Shown piece by piece: positions 32,643 to 42,668 of a stretch of 64,000 nucleotides of DNA. The notes beneath the pieces are model-generated. The model worked only from the letters and a program-made list of their open reading frames with translations, was not told the origin of the DNA and ran no database searches. Position numbers and translations under genes: made by a program. Origin of the DNA: DAITQM01 sp036832975 (GTDB lineage: Bacteria > Pseudomonadota > Gammaproteobacteria > Xanthomonadales > Wenzhouxiangellaceae); NCBI GenBank assembly GCA_036832975.1, contig DAITQM010000007.1, positions 39,430-103,429 of the forward strand, written 5' to 3'. Every line of letters begins with the position of its first letter. Position 1 is the stretch's first letter.

Positions 32643-33389
32643 ATGAGCCAGGAATCGACTCACTTCGGTTACCGCACCGTCAGCCGCGGCGAGAAAAACC
32701 GGCTCGTGCGCGGCGTCTTCGATTCGGTCGCCGGCCGTTACGACTTGATGAACGATCTGATGTCCGGCGGCCTGCACCGTTTGTGGAAGCGGGAATTCGT
32801 CGCCACCTCCGGCATCCGGCCCGGCGCTACGGTGCTCGACTTGGCCGGCGGCACCGGCGATATCGCCCGTCTCGTCGCCCGGCGGGTCGGGGCGGCGGGC
32901 AAGGTGTATCTCGCCGATATCAACGGCCACATGGTCGAAGTCGGCCGGCGGCGGTTGGACAATCGCGGGCTTGCCGGGCGGGTCGAGTACCTCATCGCCG
33001 ACGCCGAACATTTACCTTTCCCCGACAACCGTTTCGACGCGGTGACGATCGCCTTCGGGCTGCGCAACGTCACCGACCCGCCGCGGGCGCTTGGCGAGAT
33101 GCAGCGGGTGCTGCGTCCCGGCGGGCGGGTTTTGATCCTCGAATTCTCGCGCGTCCATGACGGGCTTTTCAGCCGGCTTTATGATCTGCACTCGTTCCGG
33201 ATACTGCCCTGGCTCGGGGCCCGGGTGGCCGGCGACGCGGCCAGCTACCGCTACCTGGCCGAGAGTATCCGCCGCCACCCGGCGCAGCCGGAATTGGCCG
33301 CCATGCTCGGCACCGCCGGTTTTGTCGAAACCGGCTGGCGCAACCTGAGCGCCGGCATCGTCGCCATCCACCGGGGTTGCAAGCCTTGA
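32643..33389 (+). CDS. ubiE: ubiquinone/menaquinone C-methyltransferase
   Basis: A 248-residue UbiE that methylates the quinone ring. The family motifs FDSVAGRYDLMNDLMSGG, LDLAGGTGDIARLVARR, AEHLPFPDN and TIAFGLRNVTD are all present, as is a C-terminal GIVAIHRG. It heads the ubiE-ubiJ-ubiB operon and probably provides the quinone used by the respiratory chain. A 54-bp gap separates it from hslU with no obvious terminator. Confidence 0.97.
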   Translation: MSQESTHFGYRTVSRGEKNRLVRGVFDSVAGRYDLMNDLMSGGLHRLWKREFVATSGIRPGATVLDLAGGTGDIARLVARRVGAAGKVYLADINGHMVEVGRRRLDNRGLAGRVEYLIADAEHLPFPDNRFDAVTIAFGLRNVTDPPRALGEMQRVLRPGGRVLILEFSRVHDGLFSRLYDLHSFRILPWLGARVAGDAASYRYLAESIRRHPAQPELAAMLGTAGFVETGWRNLSAGIVAIHRGCKP

Positions 33390-34048
33390 GCCCGGCGTGG
33401 CGGACGCCGCTGCCGCGCCTTTTGGCCCGATCCATCGAGCGGGCGGTCAACGGCGTGCTGCGCTTTGACGAAGCGGCCCGCGAGCGGCTGGCGGCCCTGC
33501 CCGCCGGCGGCTTTGCCGCCGAATTGCCAGAACTCGCTTTGGCGTTGGTCTTTACGGCGGATCGAGCGCACGTCCATGTCGCGGCGATCCGCCAGGCCGG
33601 CGAGTCGGCGGCGGTGATCCGCGGCAGCGCCCCGGCGCTTGCCGGTCTGGCCTTCGCCACCGGCGCCCGGACCGGCAAGGTCACGATCCGCGGCGATGCC
33701 GAATTGGCGCAGGCCTGGCAGGCGTGGTTCGCGGCGCTGTCTCCGGACTTTGAAGAAGCGCTCTGCCGCATACTGGGCGATGTCGCCGGCCATCAATTGG
33801 CGGCGGCGCTGCGCGGCCTGTTCGCCGGGACGCGCCGTCGGCTGACCGATGGCGCGGCGATGGCGGCCGAATACCTGACCGAGGAAGCCGCCATCCTGCC
33901 CACTGCCGGCGAGTTGAGCGACTTCTATCACGAAGTGGATTGGTTGCGTGACGCCGCAGCAAGGCTCGAAGCCCGGCTCGCCGCCCGCCAACGCCGCCTG
34001 GGCGATCAGCCGGCGGCGCGCCGGACCGCCGGGTTGGAGCGGGGATGA
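33386..34048 (+). CDS. ubiJ: ubiquinone biosynthesis accessory factor UbiJ
   Basis: A 220-residue SCP2-domain protein that scaffolds the soluble Ubi complex. The N-terminal LLARSIERAVNGVLRFDEAA and the C-terminal helical DWLRDAAARLEARLAA fit UbiJ. The start is read as the TTG at 33386, overlapping the ubiE stop by 4 bp; a TTG three codons earlier is also possible. The stop overlaps ubiB by 4 bp (ATGA). Confidence 0.88.
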   Translation: MSPAWRTPLPRLLARSIERAVNGVLRFDEAARERLAALPAGGFAAELPELALALVFTADRAHVHVAAIRQAGESAAVIRGSAPALAGLAFATGARTGKVTIRGDAELAQAWQAWFAALSPDFEEALCRILGDVAGHQLAAALRGLFAGTRRRLTDGAAMAAEYLTEEAAILPTAGELSDFYHEVDWLRDAAARLEARLAARQRRLGDQPAARRTAGLERG

Positions 34049-35700
34049 ATACGCCGGCCCGCCTGCTTCGGCTGACCGCGCTCAGCCTGACTCTGGCCCG
34101 CTACCGGCTGGATGCGATCCTCGCCGCGACCCACCTCAAACGGGCGCTCGGCTGGGTGTTGTGGCTGGTCCCCGGCCGCTGTGCCGCGACGATGCCGCGC
34201 GGCGAGCGCTTGCGCCGGGCGCTGGTCGAACTCGGTCCGATCTACGTCAAGTTCGGTCAGGTTCTGTCCACCCGCCGCGATTTGTTGCCAACCGATATCG
34301 CCGACGAACTGGCCCTGCTGCAAGACCAGGTGCCGCCGTTTCCCGGCGATGAAGCGCGGCGCATCGTCGAAGCTGAACTCGGCGCGCCGGTCGGTGAGTT
34401 GTTCGCCGCGTTCGATCCAAACCCCCTGGCTTCAGCGTCGATCGCCCAAGTCCACGCGGCGCAGCTCAAGGACGGCCGCAACGTCGTCGTCAAGGTCGTC
34501 AGGCCGGGCATCGAACGCAAAATCGACCGCGACCTCGATCTGCTCGCCGCCAGCGCCGCGTTGGCCGAACGTTACTGGGACGAAGGCGAGCGCATCCGGC
34601 CGGCGGCGATCGTCGCCGAGTTTGCGCAAGTGCTGCACGGCGAACTCGATATGCAGCGCGAGGCGGCCAACGCCAGCCTGCTGCGCCGCAATCTCAACCC
34701 CGGCGGCGAGATCTACATCCCCGAGATCTACTGGGAATACTGCAAAGACCGCGTGCTGACGATGGAGCGCGTCTCAGGCTTGCCGTTGCGCGACCTCGCG
34801 GCTTTACGCCGGCGCGGTTTCGATCTCAAAAAACTGGCGGCGCGCGGCGTCAGGCTGCTCTATACGCAGGTCTTCCGCGATAACCTGTTCCATGCCGATC
34901 TGCATCCGGGCAATCTGCTGGTCGCCGCGGATCATCCCGCCGATCCGACCTTCATCGCACTCGATTTCGGCATTGTCGGTTCCCTGCCGCCGCGCGATCT
35001 CACCTATCTCGGCGACAACTTCATGGCCATGTTCAACCGCGAGTACCGCCGCATCGCGGAACTGCACGTCGAAGCGGGCTGGCTGCCGGCCGATACCCGG
35101 ATCGACGAGATGGAAGCGGCGGTACGCACCGTCTGTGAAGCCAATTTCTCGCGGCCGCTCGCCGAGATCTCGTTCGGCGAACTGCTCGCCAAATTGTTCC
35201 AGGTGGCGCGCCGTTTCCGGCTCAACTTGCAGCCGCAATTGATCCTGTTGCAAAAAACCCTGCTCAATGTCGAAGGTCTCGGCCGCCAGCTCGACCCGGA
35301 ACTCGACATCTGGGCGGTCGCCAAGCCGGAACTCGAGCGCATTCTGCGCACCCGCCACGGCTTGGGATCGACCGCCCGCGCCCTCGGTCGCCGCTTGCCC
35401 GGCCTGCTCGAACACAGCCCTGAAATCCCCGAACTGATCCACGGCGCCTTGCAGCAACTGGCCGCCGGGAAGGTGCAGGCGACGCTCGATCCAGCGACGC
35501 TGGCGGCGTTGGACCGGCAACGCCGGGCCAGCGACATCCGGCGCAACAGTGCACTGCTGGCCGCCGTGCTGCTGGTGCTGTCCTTTCTGCTGTTCGCCTT
35601 CCCGCCTACGCCTGCCGCGTGGCTCCCCTGGTTGGGCGGCGGCTTGATCGTGGTGGCCTTGTTCCTGGTCCGGCGCGCCCTTCGATCGTCAGCATCGTAA
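34045..35700 (+). CDS. ubiB: UbiB atypical kinase/ATPase for ubiquinone synthesis
   Basis: A 551-residue ADCK/UbiB-family protein. Family motifs include GPIYVKFGQVLSTRRDLLP (the KxGQ motif), ASIAQVHAAQLKDG (Ala-rich loop), the ExD motif in FAQVLHGELDMQREAANA, the HADLHPGNLL catalytic loop and LDFGIVG. Two C-terminal membrane spans (about residues 497-545) anchor it. It is the last gene of ubiE-ubiJ-ubiB. The 111-bp region after it shows no recognisable element. Confidence 0.96.
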   Translation: MNTPARLLRLTALSLTLARYRLDAILAATHLKRALGWVLWLVPGRCAATMPRGERLRRALVELGPIYVKFGQVLSTRRDLLPTDIADELALLQDQVPPFPGDEARRIVEAELGAPVGELFAAFDPNPLASASIAQVHAAQLKDGRNVVVKVVRPGIERKIDRDLDLLAASAALAERYWDEGERIRPAAIVAEFAQVLHGELDMQREAANASLLRRNLNPGGEIYIPEIYWEYCKDRVLTMERVSGLPLRDLAALRRRGFDLKKLAARGVRLLYTQVFRDNLFHADLHPGNLLVAADHPADPTFIALDFGIVGSLPPRDLTYLGDNFMAMFNREYRRIAELHVEAGWLPADTRIDEMEAAVRTVCEANFSRPLAEISFGELLAKLFQVARRFRLNLQPQLILLQKTLLNVEGLGRQLDPELDIWAVAKPELERILRTRHGLGSTARALGRRLPGLLEHSPEIPELIHGALQQLAAGKVQATLDPATLAALDRQRRASDIRRNSALLAAVLLVLSFLLFAFPPTPAAWLPWLGGGLIVVALFLVRRALRSSAS

Positions 35701-35811
35701 ACCACTCGTCGGATCCCGGCGAGCGGCGGGTGCAGGCGAATGGTCTGGATTTCCCCTGGGGGATGCGCCTTTTTGCAACCTTTTCCCGCTTGGCCGGTTC
35801 TATAGACAGGC

Positions 35812-37269
35812 ATGTTCGATTGTGCCGCCATCCCCGCTACGATTCGCCGCCTGCCGGTGATCGGATCATTGTTGTCGATCGTCTGCCTGCTGCTGGCGGC
35901 CGGGCAGGTGGCCGCGGCGCCCGGTGCCGGGGTGGTCCGCTACGCGGCCCAACCATCATCCGATCTGCGCTTTATCGCGCTCGACATCTGCGCCGAGACG
36001 GCGCTGCCGCGCCGTTTCTATGCCGAGCGGACTTTGCGCCGCAAGCTCCAGAACATCCGTTTCGACGGCCGCGACAGCCGGCCGCGCTGGCAGGGCGACT
36101 TGCTGTCGGTGCCGGCGGTCGCCCGCTGTTTGTCCTATCGCGTCCGGCTTGACGAATCGTCCGGCACCTGCCGCTGGCGTCTGGCGCAATGGATCGGCCG
36201 CGACCTGTTGACCGAAGCCGGCGACTGGCTGCTGATGCCGCCCGGCGTCGAACGGGCCGCGGTGCATGAGATCCATTTCACCCTGCCGCCGGGCATCTCG
36301 GTGTCGGCCCCGTGGCCGGATCTTCCGGCTGGCGGCGGGACCGCCTTTCGCCTCGCCCTGACGCCGCCCGACTGGGGCATGCAGGTGGCGTTTGGGCGTT
36401 TTGTGCTCGAGCGCATCCCGGTGGGCAATGTTGAATTGCGCGTCGCGATGCTCGACAGCAACCCGCCGATCGACCGCGACGCGGCGCGCGTCTGGGTCCG
36501 CGAAGCGGCGGCCGCGGTGCTCGCCGTGCGTGACACCTTTCCGCAACCCGATCCGCAGGTCATGCTCGTCCCGGCCAGTGGCCGCGGCGAAGCGGTGCCG
36601 TTCGCGCGCGTCGTGCGCGGCGGCGGCGTGGCGCTGCAATTTTTCGTCGATCCCAGCCGGCCGCTCGCCGAATATCGCGCTGACTGGACCGCGACCCACG
36701 AATTCAGCCACCTGCTGTTGCCCTACGTCCGGCGTTCCGATGCCTGGATGTCGGAGGGGCTGGCGTCGTATTACCAGAACGTGCTGCGCGCCCGCGACGG
36801 GCGGCTCAGCGAGGCGGCCGCCTGGCACAAGCTGTACGAGGGCTTCATGCGCGGCATCCGCGCCACCAGCGGCCGTTATTCGCTGGCCGATGAAGCCGCG
36901 TCCGGCGACTGGCGGCGTAATACGATGCGGGTTTATTGGGGCGGCGCGGCGTACTGGCTGCTCGCCGACACCGAATTGCGCCGGCGCAGTGCAGGCCGTC
37001 TGAGCGTCGATCGTGCCCTCTCCGGACTGGCCGCCTGCTGCATGGATCCCGGCCGCTTGTGGTCGGCCCGCGAGATGGCGCGCCAGCTTGACCGGATCAC
37101 CGCCACCACCGTCTTCAGCGACCTGTACGAAGAGCAGGTCAGGGCCCGCGATTTTCCTCCCGCTCTCGACGCATTACGGACCCTCGGCGTGGACATCGAG
37201 GACAACCGCGCCAAACTCGACCCCGACGCCCCCGACGCCCGTATCCGCGACGCCATCATGCGGGAGTAA
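35812..37269 (+). CDS. exported gluzincin-type metallopeptidase
   Basis: A 485-residue protein with an N-terminal signal (about residues 12-36) ending in VAAAP. A beta-rich N-terminal region (to about 180) is followed by a peptidase domain with the zinc motif H296-E-F-S-H300 and the third ligand E315 in WMSEGLASYY, as in M1/M61 peptidases. It probably acts in the periplasm or at the surface. Repeated Cys pairs (CAET, CLSY, CRWR, CCMD) suggest disulfides. Substrate is unknown. It is followed 52 bp later by deoC. Confidence 0.8.
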   Translation: MFDCAAIPATIRRLPVIGSLLSIVCLLLAAGQVAAAPGAGVVRYAAQPSSDLRFIALDICAETALPRRFYAERTLRRKLQNIRFDGRDSRPRWQGDLLSVPAVARCLSYRVRLDESSGTCRWRLAQWIGRDLLTEAGDWLLMPPGVERAAVHEIHFTLPPGISVSAPWPDLPAGGGTAFRLALTPPDWGMQVAFGRFVLERIPVGNVELRVAMLDSNPPIDRDAARVWVREAAAAVLAVRDTFPQPDPQVMLVPASGRGEAVPFARVVRGGGVALQFFVDPSRPLAEYRADWTATHEFSHLLLPYVRRSDAWMSEGLASYYQNVLRARDGRLSEAAAWHKLYEGFMRGIRATSGRYSLADEAASGDWRRNTMRVYWGGAAYWLLADTELRRRSAGRLSVDRALSGLAACCMDPGRLWSAREMARQLDRITATTVFSDLYEEQVRARDFPPALDALRTLGVDIEDNRAKLDPDAPDARIRDAIMRE

Positions 37270-37321
37270 GTCAAGCGATTTCGTCCCTGCGTTATCATGC
37301 GTCGATGAGGGGAGCATTTCG

Positions 37322-38311
<990 letters not shown>

Positions 38312-38316
38312 CGAGA

Positions 38317-40713
38317 ATGAACGATCTGGTCGAGCGTTATCGGCGTATGGATTACGGTCCGGCGCCGGAGAGCACGGCGGCGGCCGAGGCCTGGCTCGCG
38401 ACGCACGACCGCCATTTCGGGCATTTCATCGCCGGCCGCTTCGTGCCGCCGGCCGGCGGCACCCGGTTCACCAGCTACAACCCGGCGCATCGCACGGTGC
38501 TCGCCGAGATCGCCGCGGCCGACGCGGCGGACGTCGAACAGGCGGTGTGCGCCGCCGAACAGGCGCTGCCCGCCTGGCAGGCGCTCGGCGGGCATGGCCG
38601 GGCACGGCACCTTTATGCCCTGGCCCGTCTGGTGCAGAAGCATGCGCGGCTGCTGGCGGTCGTCGAAACGCTCGACAACGGCAAGCCGATTCGCGAAACG
38701 CGCGATATCGATGTGCCGCTCGCCGCCCGCCATTTCTATCACCACGCCGGCTGGGCCGGGCTGTGCGGTGAGCGTTTCCCGGGGCTCGAGCCGTGGGGCG
38801 TTTGCGGTCAGATCATCCCGTGGAACTTTCCGTTGTTGATGCTCGCCTGGAAGGTCGCGCCGGCGCTCGCCGCCGGCAACACGGTGGTGCTCAAACCGGC
38901 CGAATACACCTCGCTCAGCGCCTTGCTGTTCGCCGAGCTGGCCGCTCAGGCCGGACTGCCACCGGGGGTTCTGAACCTGGTCACCGGCGACGGGCGGACC
39001 GGCGAGATCATCGTCGATCACCCGCGGATCGCTAAAATCGCGTTCACCGGCTCGACCGAAGTGGGCAAACAGATACGCCGCCGGCTTGCCGGCTCGGGCA
39101 AGGGACTGACGCTCGAACTCGGCGGCAAATCGCCGTTCATCGTGTTCGACGACGCCGACCTGGACGGGGCGGTCGAAGGACTGGTCGATGCGATCTGGTT
39201 CAACCAGGGGCAGGTGTGTTGCGCCGGCTCCCGGCTTTTGATGCACGAAGGCATCGCCGAGCGGTTCATCGCCAAGGTCAAGGCGCGGATGGGCAAACTG
39301 CGCGTCGGCGAACCGCTCGACAAGGGCATCGACATCGGCGCCATCGTCGATCCGGTGCAAACCCGGCGTATCGCCGAGTTGGTCGCCCAGGGCGTGGCCG
39401 AGGGGGCGACGCTGTGGCAGCCGGATGGCGAGCTGCCGGCGGCCGGCGAGTTCTATCCGCCGACGCTGCTGACCGATGTCAGCCCGGCGCACACCGTTGT
39501 GCGTGAGGAGATTTTCGGTCCGGTGCTGGTGGCGATGACGTTCCGGACGCCGCGCGAAGCGATCGAACTGGCCAACAACACGCGCTACGGCCTGGCGGCC
39601 AGCGTCTGGTCGGAAGATCTCAACCGCGCCCTGGAAGTGGCGCCGGCGTTGAAAGCCGGTGTGGTGTGGATCAATTCGACCAATCTGTTCGACGCCGCCG
39701 CCGGTTTCGGCGGCTACCGCGAATCCGGTTTCGGCCGCGAGGGCGGCCGCGAGGGGATGCTGGCATACCTCAAGCCGGCGTGGCATGCGCGGCTGAAACC
39801 CGCGCCGCTTTCGGCGTCGGTGGTAGCCGAGGCCGCGACGCCCGAGACGGCCGGCATCGTCGCCATCGACCGCACCGCAAAACAATTCATCGCCGGCCGC
39901 CAGATGCGGCCCGACGGCGGCAACAGCCTGACCGTTAGCGATCACGCCGGGCTGATCGCCGGCGAGGTCGCGTTGGGCAATCACAAAGACATTCGCAACG
40001 CGGTCGAGGCCGCGGCTGGGGCGCCAGGCTGGAGCCGGTCGAGCGCCCACCAGCGGGCGCAGGTGCTGTACTACGTGGCGGAAAACCTGGACGCTCGCCG
40101 TGCCGAATTCGCTTCCCGCCTCGTCCGCCTGACCGGTTGCGATCTGGCCGGCGGTGAGCGCGAGGTGGACGCCGCACTCGAACGGCTGTTCCGTTTCGCC
40201 GGCTGGGCCGATCAATTCGACGGTCAAGTCCACAGCCCGCCGCTGCGCGGCGTGACGCTGGCGATGAACGAGCCGCTCGGCGTGCTCGCCATCGTCTGCC
40301 CCGACGAAGCGCCGCTTTTGGCCTGCATCACGATGTGCGCCGCGGCGCTGGCGCTGGGCAATCGCCTGGTCGTCGTACCGAGCGAGCGTTATCCCCTGCC
40401 GGTCACCGATTTATACCAGGTCATCGAAACCTCGGATGTCCCGGCCGGGGCGCTCAATATCGTCACCGGCCGGCGCGCCGAACTCGGCCTCGTGCTGGCT
40501 CGCCACGCCGCCGTCGATGGCCTGTGGTACCACGGCCCGGCCGAAGAATGTGCCGCCGCCGAGCGCGAAGCGGCCGACAACATGAAACGCACCTGGACCA
40601 GCGGCGGCTTGGCTTACGACTGGTACGACGTCGAACAGACCGCCGGCGAGTCGCTGCTGCGCCGCACCGTCGAAGTCAAGAACATCTGGATCCCTTACGG
40701 CGAGCAGGTTTGA
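38317..40713 (+). CDS. two-domain aldehyde dehydrogenase (ALDH16 type)
   Basis: A 798-residue protein with two ALDH domains. The first (about residues 30-500) is complete: PWNFPLLMLAWK, FTGSTEVGK, catalytic Glu in LELGGKSP, catalytic Cys301 in NQGQVCCAGSR and EIFGPVL. The second (about 520-790) follows the fold (VCPDEAPLLA, VVPSERYPLPVTDLY, then GPAEECAAAERE) but lacks the canonical Cys motif. This is the ALDH16 architecture. The tandem with deoC suggests oxidation of acetaldehyde to acetate during deoxynucleoside catabolism. The last 19 bp overlap the MerC remnant. Confidence 0.9.
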   Translation: MNDLVERYRRMDYGPAPESTAAAEAWLATHDRHFGHFIAGRFVPPAGGTRFTSYNPAHRTVLAEIAAADAADVEQAVCAAEQALPAWQALGGHGRARHLYALARLVQKHARLLAVVETLDNGKPIRETRDIDVPLAARHFYHHAGWAGLCGERFPGLEPWGVCGQIIPWNFPLLMLAWKVAPALAAGNTVVLKPAEYTSLSALLFAELAAQAGLPPGVLNLVTGDGRTGEIIVDHPRIAKIAFTGSTEVGKQIRRRLAGSGKGLTLELGGKSPFIVFDDADLDGAVEGLVDAIWFNQGQVCCAGSRLLMHEGIAERFIAKVKARMGKLRVGEPLDKGIDIGAIVDPVQTRRIAELVAQGVAEGATLWQPDGELPAAGEFYPPTLLTDVSPAHTVVREEIFGPVLVAMTFRTPREAIELANNTRYGLAASVWSEDLNRALEVAPALKAGVVWINSTNLFDAAAGFGGYRESGFGREGGREGMLAYLKPAWHARLKPAPLSASVVAEAATPETAGIVAIDRTAKQFIAGRQMRPDGGNSLTVSDHAGLIAGEVALGNHKDIRNAVEAAAGAPGWSRSSAHQRAQVLYYVAENLDARRAEFASRLVRLTGCDLAGGEREVDAALERLFRFAGWADQFDGQVHSPPLRGVTLAMNEPLGVLAIVCPDEAPLLACITMCAAALALGNRLVVVPSERYPLPVTDLYQVIETSDVPAGALNIVTGRRAELGLVLARHAAVDGLWYHGPAEECAAAEREAADNMKRTWTSGGLAYDWYDVEQTAGESLLRRTVEVKNIWIPYGEQV

Positions 40714-40880
40714 TCGCGATCACCGGCCAGCCCGCTGAGGAGCACCGGCGAGAGGCTGACCGCCAGTGGCAACAGCGTGCAGTGCACCAGACAGACCCCA
40801 CTCAAACCGATCCCGGTCAGGTCGGTCAACCCGGAAAAGCCGCCGCGGCGAGCGGGCCGGCGTCCGATGAAACCCGTCAT
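40695..40880 (-). pseudogene. MerC-domain protein remnant (N-terminal fragment)
   Basis: A 61-residue frame with FSGLTDLTGIGLSGVCLVHC followed by TLLPLAVSLSP, the first helix and CxxHC motif of MerC-domain membrane proteins, which are normally about 130 residues. It ends soon after the second hydrophobic stretch, with its stop inside the 3' end of the aldehyde dehydrogenase gene. The C-terminal helices are absent nearby. It is probably a truncated gene. The 40881-41068 stretch after it becomes AT-rich and contains nothing else recognised. Confidence 0.55.
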
Positions 40881-41068
40881 GTGAAATCAATCCTCGCAGG
40901 CGCCGGTCCATCAATCAGGCGGTGCACATCGCCGGCGCACAGGGGGTGGCCCGCTTGCCGGAAGCCCTTCCAGCAAGTTGAAAAGACAAGCCGCTCCCGA
41001 TGTTAAGAAGTTGTGATTTCAGGCATATTTCATATGTGATTATGCGTCTAAGGTACATGGTGTATGAT

Positions 41069-41791
41069 ATGGATAAATTTAGATATATAGTGATCGTTTT
41101 ATTAACCATATTCCACACCACATATGCATTATCTCAAACTAATGCTTTGCATGCGTATGAAGTCTTCAAGCATGATGCAGATAAGGCCTATCTGACCGGT
41201 CATTATAAAAACGCATACAACATGTATCGCAAGCTGGCAGTTGTTGGTGATAAATTTGCGCAGTATCGTCTTGCCGTGATGTATGCAGAAGGTCAATCAG
41301 TGGACCCCAATCCCATTCTTGCGTATGCATGGTCATATGTGGCCGCTGAAAACGAACAGCCTTCCCTCAAGAACTACCATCAATCAATTAAAGCATCGCT
41401 GCATGAGCATCAGCTACAGTCGGCGGACGAGCATGCTGCTGATCTGCTTGGCCGTTATGGGGTATTTGCGAATGCCCTGGCGGCAAGGAAAATGCTGGAT
41501 CAACAGCGCAGAAACTGCACAGGATCGAGAACAGGCAGCCGTTGTGATGCGGTATCTGCTTTCACAATCGGATGCAGCGCCAACTTTGACCGTTATCCAA
41601 GCAACGACTGCCTGCGCACGGGCAGTCTCGGGCTGTTGAGCATACAAGGCAGTTTTCCCGCCACTTTGAATCAGCTCGAATCTGCACTGGATGTTGTGAT
41701 ACAAACTTATAATCCTGGACAGGTCGAATTGCGTGAACTTGAATTAATTGGTGATGACCTCGAAACACAACAAAGTCAAGATGATCAATAA
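41069..41791 (+). CDS. exported Sel1-repeat-like protein, AT-rich gene
   Basis: A protein of about 240 residues with an N-terminal signal peptide (MDKFRYIVIVLLTIFHTTYA). A Sel1/TPR-like unit follows, AYNMYRKLAVVGDKFAQYRL then AVMYAEGQSVDPNPILAYAW. The second half has four or more Cys (NCTGSRTGSRCD, IGCSANFD, NDCLRTG) and no family I recognise. Base composition is clearly lower in GC than its neighbours, which suggests recent transfer. Start codons at 41000, 41057 and 41069 are all in frame. I chose 41069 because it begins the signal peptide directly. Confidence 0.6.
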   Translation: MDKFRYIVIVLLTIFHTTYALSQTNALHAYEVFKHDADKAYLTGHYKNAYNMYRKLAVVGDKFAQYRLAVMYAEGQSVDPNPILAYAWSYVAAENEQPSLKNYHQSIKASLHEHQLQSADEHAADLLGRYGVFANALAARKMLDQQRRNCTGSRTGSRCDAVSAFTIGCSANFDRYPSNDCLRTGSLGLLSIQGSFPATLNQLESALDVVIQTYNPGQVELRELELIGDDLETQQSQDDQ

Positions 41792-41876
41792 AATGTTGCC
41801 AGGTAAGCGCTGCTCATATCCGATCGGTGACAATCAGGGCATGCCGATCGGACAAGCTGCACTCGCCAGCTTGACC

Positions 41877-41908
41877 GAGAATTCCGGGAATCTATGCAAT
41901 AATTAGGT
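41877..41908 (+). repeat. short dispersed repeat, copy 1
   Basis: A 32-bp sequence beginning GAGAATTCCGGGAATCTATG and ending ATTAGGT that matches 51400-51431 at 30 of 32 positions. The right part recurs at 42669-42685. It lies downstream of the HigBA-like genes. Confidence 0.75.
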
Positions 41909-41961
41909 AATACTCTTCCAACCCCTCTTCCCTGTGGGGGTGAGCGGTTTTTCACTCTGGC

Positions 41962-42258
41962 TCACGCCGCGGCCAGTTCCACCTTAACCCGATATCCCAG
42001 CGCCTGGGCCGCGCGGCTGAGAGTTTCCAGTGTCAAACCGGTATCGTTTTCGTCGAGCAGCCGATCCAAGTGCGAGCGACTGGTATGCATGCGCTCGGCC
42101 ATGGCCTTCTTCGTGAGACCACGGGCTTTCATGGCATCGGCGATCTGCCAGGCGATGACGCGTTTGATGGCTATAGCAGTAATCTGTTCTAGTTGGCCCT
42201 CCTCGGCCAGGAAATCGTCGAAATCCGACCCGACGTGGCGATTGAATTTACTCATCAT
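41962..42258 (-). CDS. HTH antitoxin, HigA-like
   Basis: A 98-residue protein with a C-terminal helix-turn-helix: ITAIAIKRVIAWQIADAMKA, then RGLTKKAMAERMHTSRSHLD and the closing segment TLETLSRAAQALGYRVKVEL. This fits XRE-family antitoxins of the HigBA/phage Gp49 group. Its start overlaps the toxin 3' end by about 11 bp (an ATG one codon later is also possible), so translation is coupled. It probably binds the inverted repeat at 42594-42619. Confidence 0.87.
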   Translation of the reverse strand: MMSKFNRHVGSDFDDFLAEEGQLEQITAIAIKRVIAWQIADAMKARGLTKKAMAERMHTSRSHLDRLLDENDTGLTLETLSRAAQALGYRVKVELAAA

Positions 42259-42589
42259 GCACCTCTTTCTTCCGCTGCTCCGCCAGCCTCAAATCCGTCC
42301 TCGGAGTTTTATCAGACTTCTTCACGAAGCCGTGCAGCAGCACCATCGCTGGCCCTACCGTTGTGAACAGCACCCGGGCTATCCCGTTGGGGAGGTCGCT
42401 CCGCACCTCCCATAGACCCGCCTCCATCTTGCGCACAAGCGGCATGCCCAAGGGCCAGCCGAACTGAACGGTCTTGATGTCCTCTCCGATCGCTTTGCGG
42501 GCTTCCGCCGACAGGCTTCTCAGCCATTCCCGAACAGGCTCATTGCCATCGCGATTAGCGTAGAAGCGGACGGTGAGGACCTGGGGCAT
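42248..42589 (-). CDS. RelE/HigB-like toxin (phage Gp49-like family)
   Basis: A 113-residue protein with the RelE-fold pattern REWLRSLSAEARKAIGEDIK, then KMEAGLWEVRSDLPNGIARV, FTTVGPAMVLLHGFVKKS and the C-terminal TPRTDLRLAEQRKKE. It probably cleaves mRNA on the ribosome and is neutralised by the antitoxin encoded next. Toxin-first order is typical of higBA. No ribosome-binding site precedes the ATG at 42589, and the predicted transcription start is at or next to it, so the mRNA may be leaderless. Confidence 0.87.
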   Translation of the reverse strand: MPQVLTVRFYANRDGNEPVREWLRSLSAEARKAIGEDIKTVQFGWPLGMPLVRKMEAGLWEVRSDLPNGIARVLFTTVGPAMVLLHGFVKKSDKTPRTDLRLAEQRKKEVHDE

Positions 42590-42593
42590 GATT

Positions 42594-42623
42594 CAATTGT
42601 ACTTAAAAAGGTACAGTTGTCAA
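42594..42623 (-). promoter_or_regulatory. higBA-like promoter and operator
   Basis: On the minus strand TTGACA (42623-42618) and TACAAT (42601-42596) are 16 nt apart, predicting a start near 42589. An inverted repeat CAATTGTAC-N8-GTACAGTTG (42594-42619, 8 of 9 bases paired) covers the spacer and -10. It is well placed as the autoregulatory operator of the antitoxin. Confidence 0.65.
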
Positions 42624-42624
42624 T

Positions 42625-42652
42625 GGACGGAAAAACGGACGGAAAAACGGAC
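42625..42652. repeat. 12-bp tandem repeat
   Basis: GGACGGAAAAAC occurs twice in tandem, followed by a third partial GGAC, just upstream of the toxin promoter. Confidence 0.8.
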
Positions 42653-42668
42653 ACCCAACAATTGGGTT

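Noticed and set aside
40720..40914. Alternative 64-codon minus-strand frame over the MerC remnant
   Set aside because: It is Arg-rich without motifs; the other frame contains the recognisable MerC first helix and CxxHC motif.
41821..41858. CCGATCGG repeated twice as an operator
   Set aside because: The 8-mer is self-palindromic and GC-rich, so two occurrences nearby are not unexpected; no promoter is adjacent.
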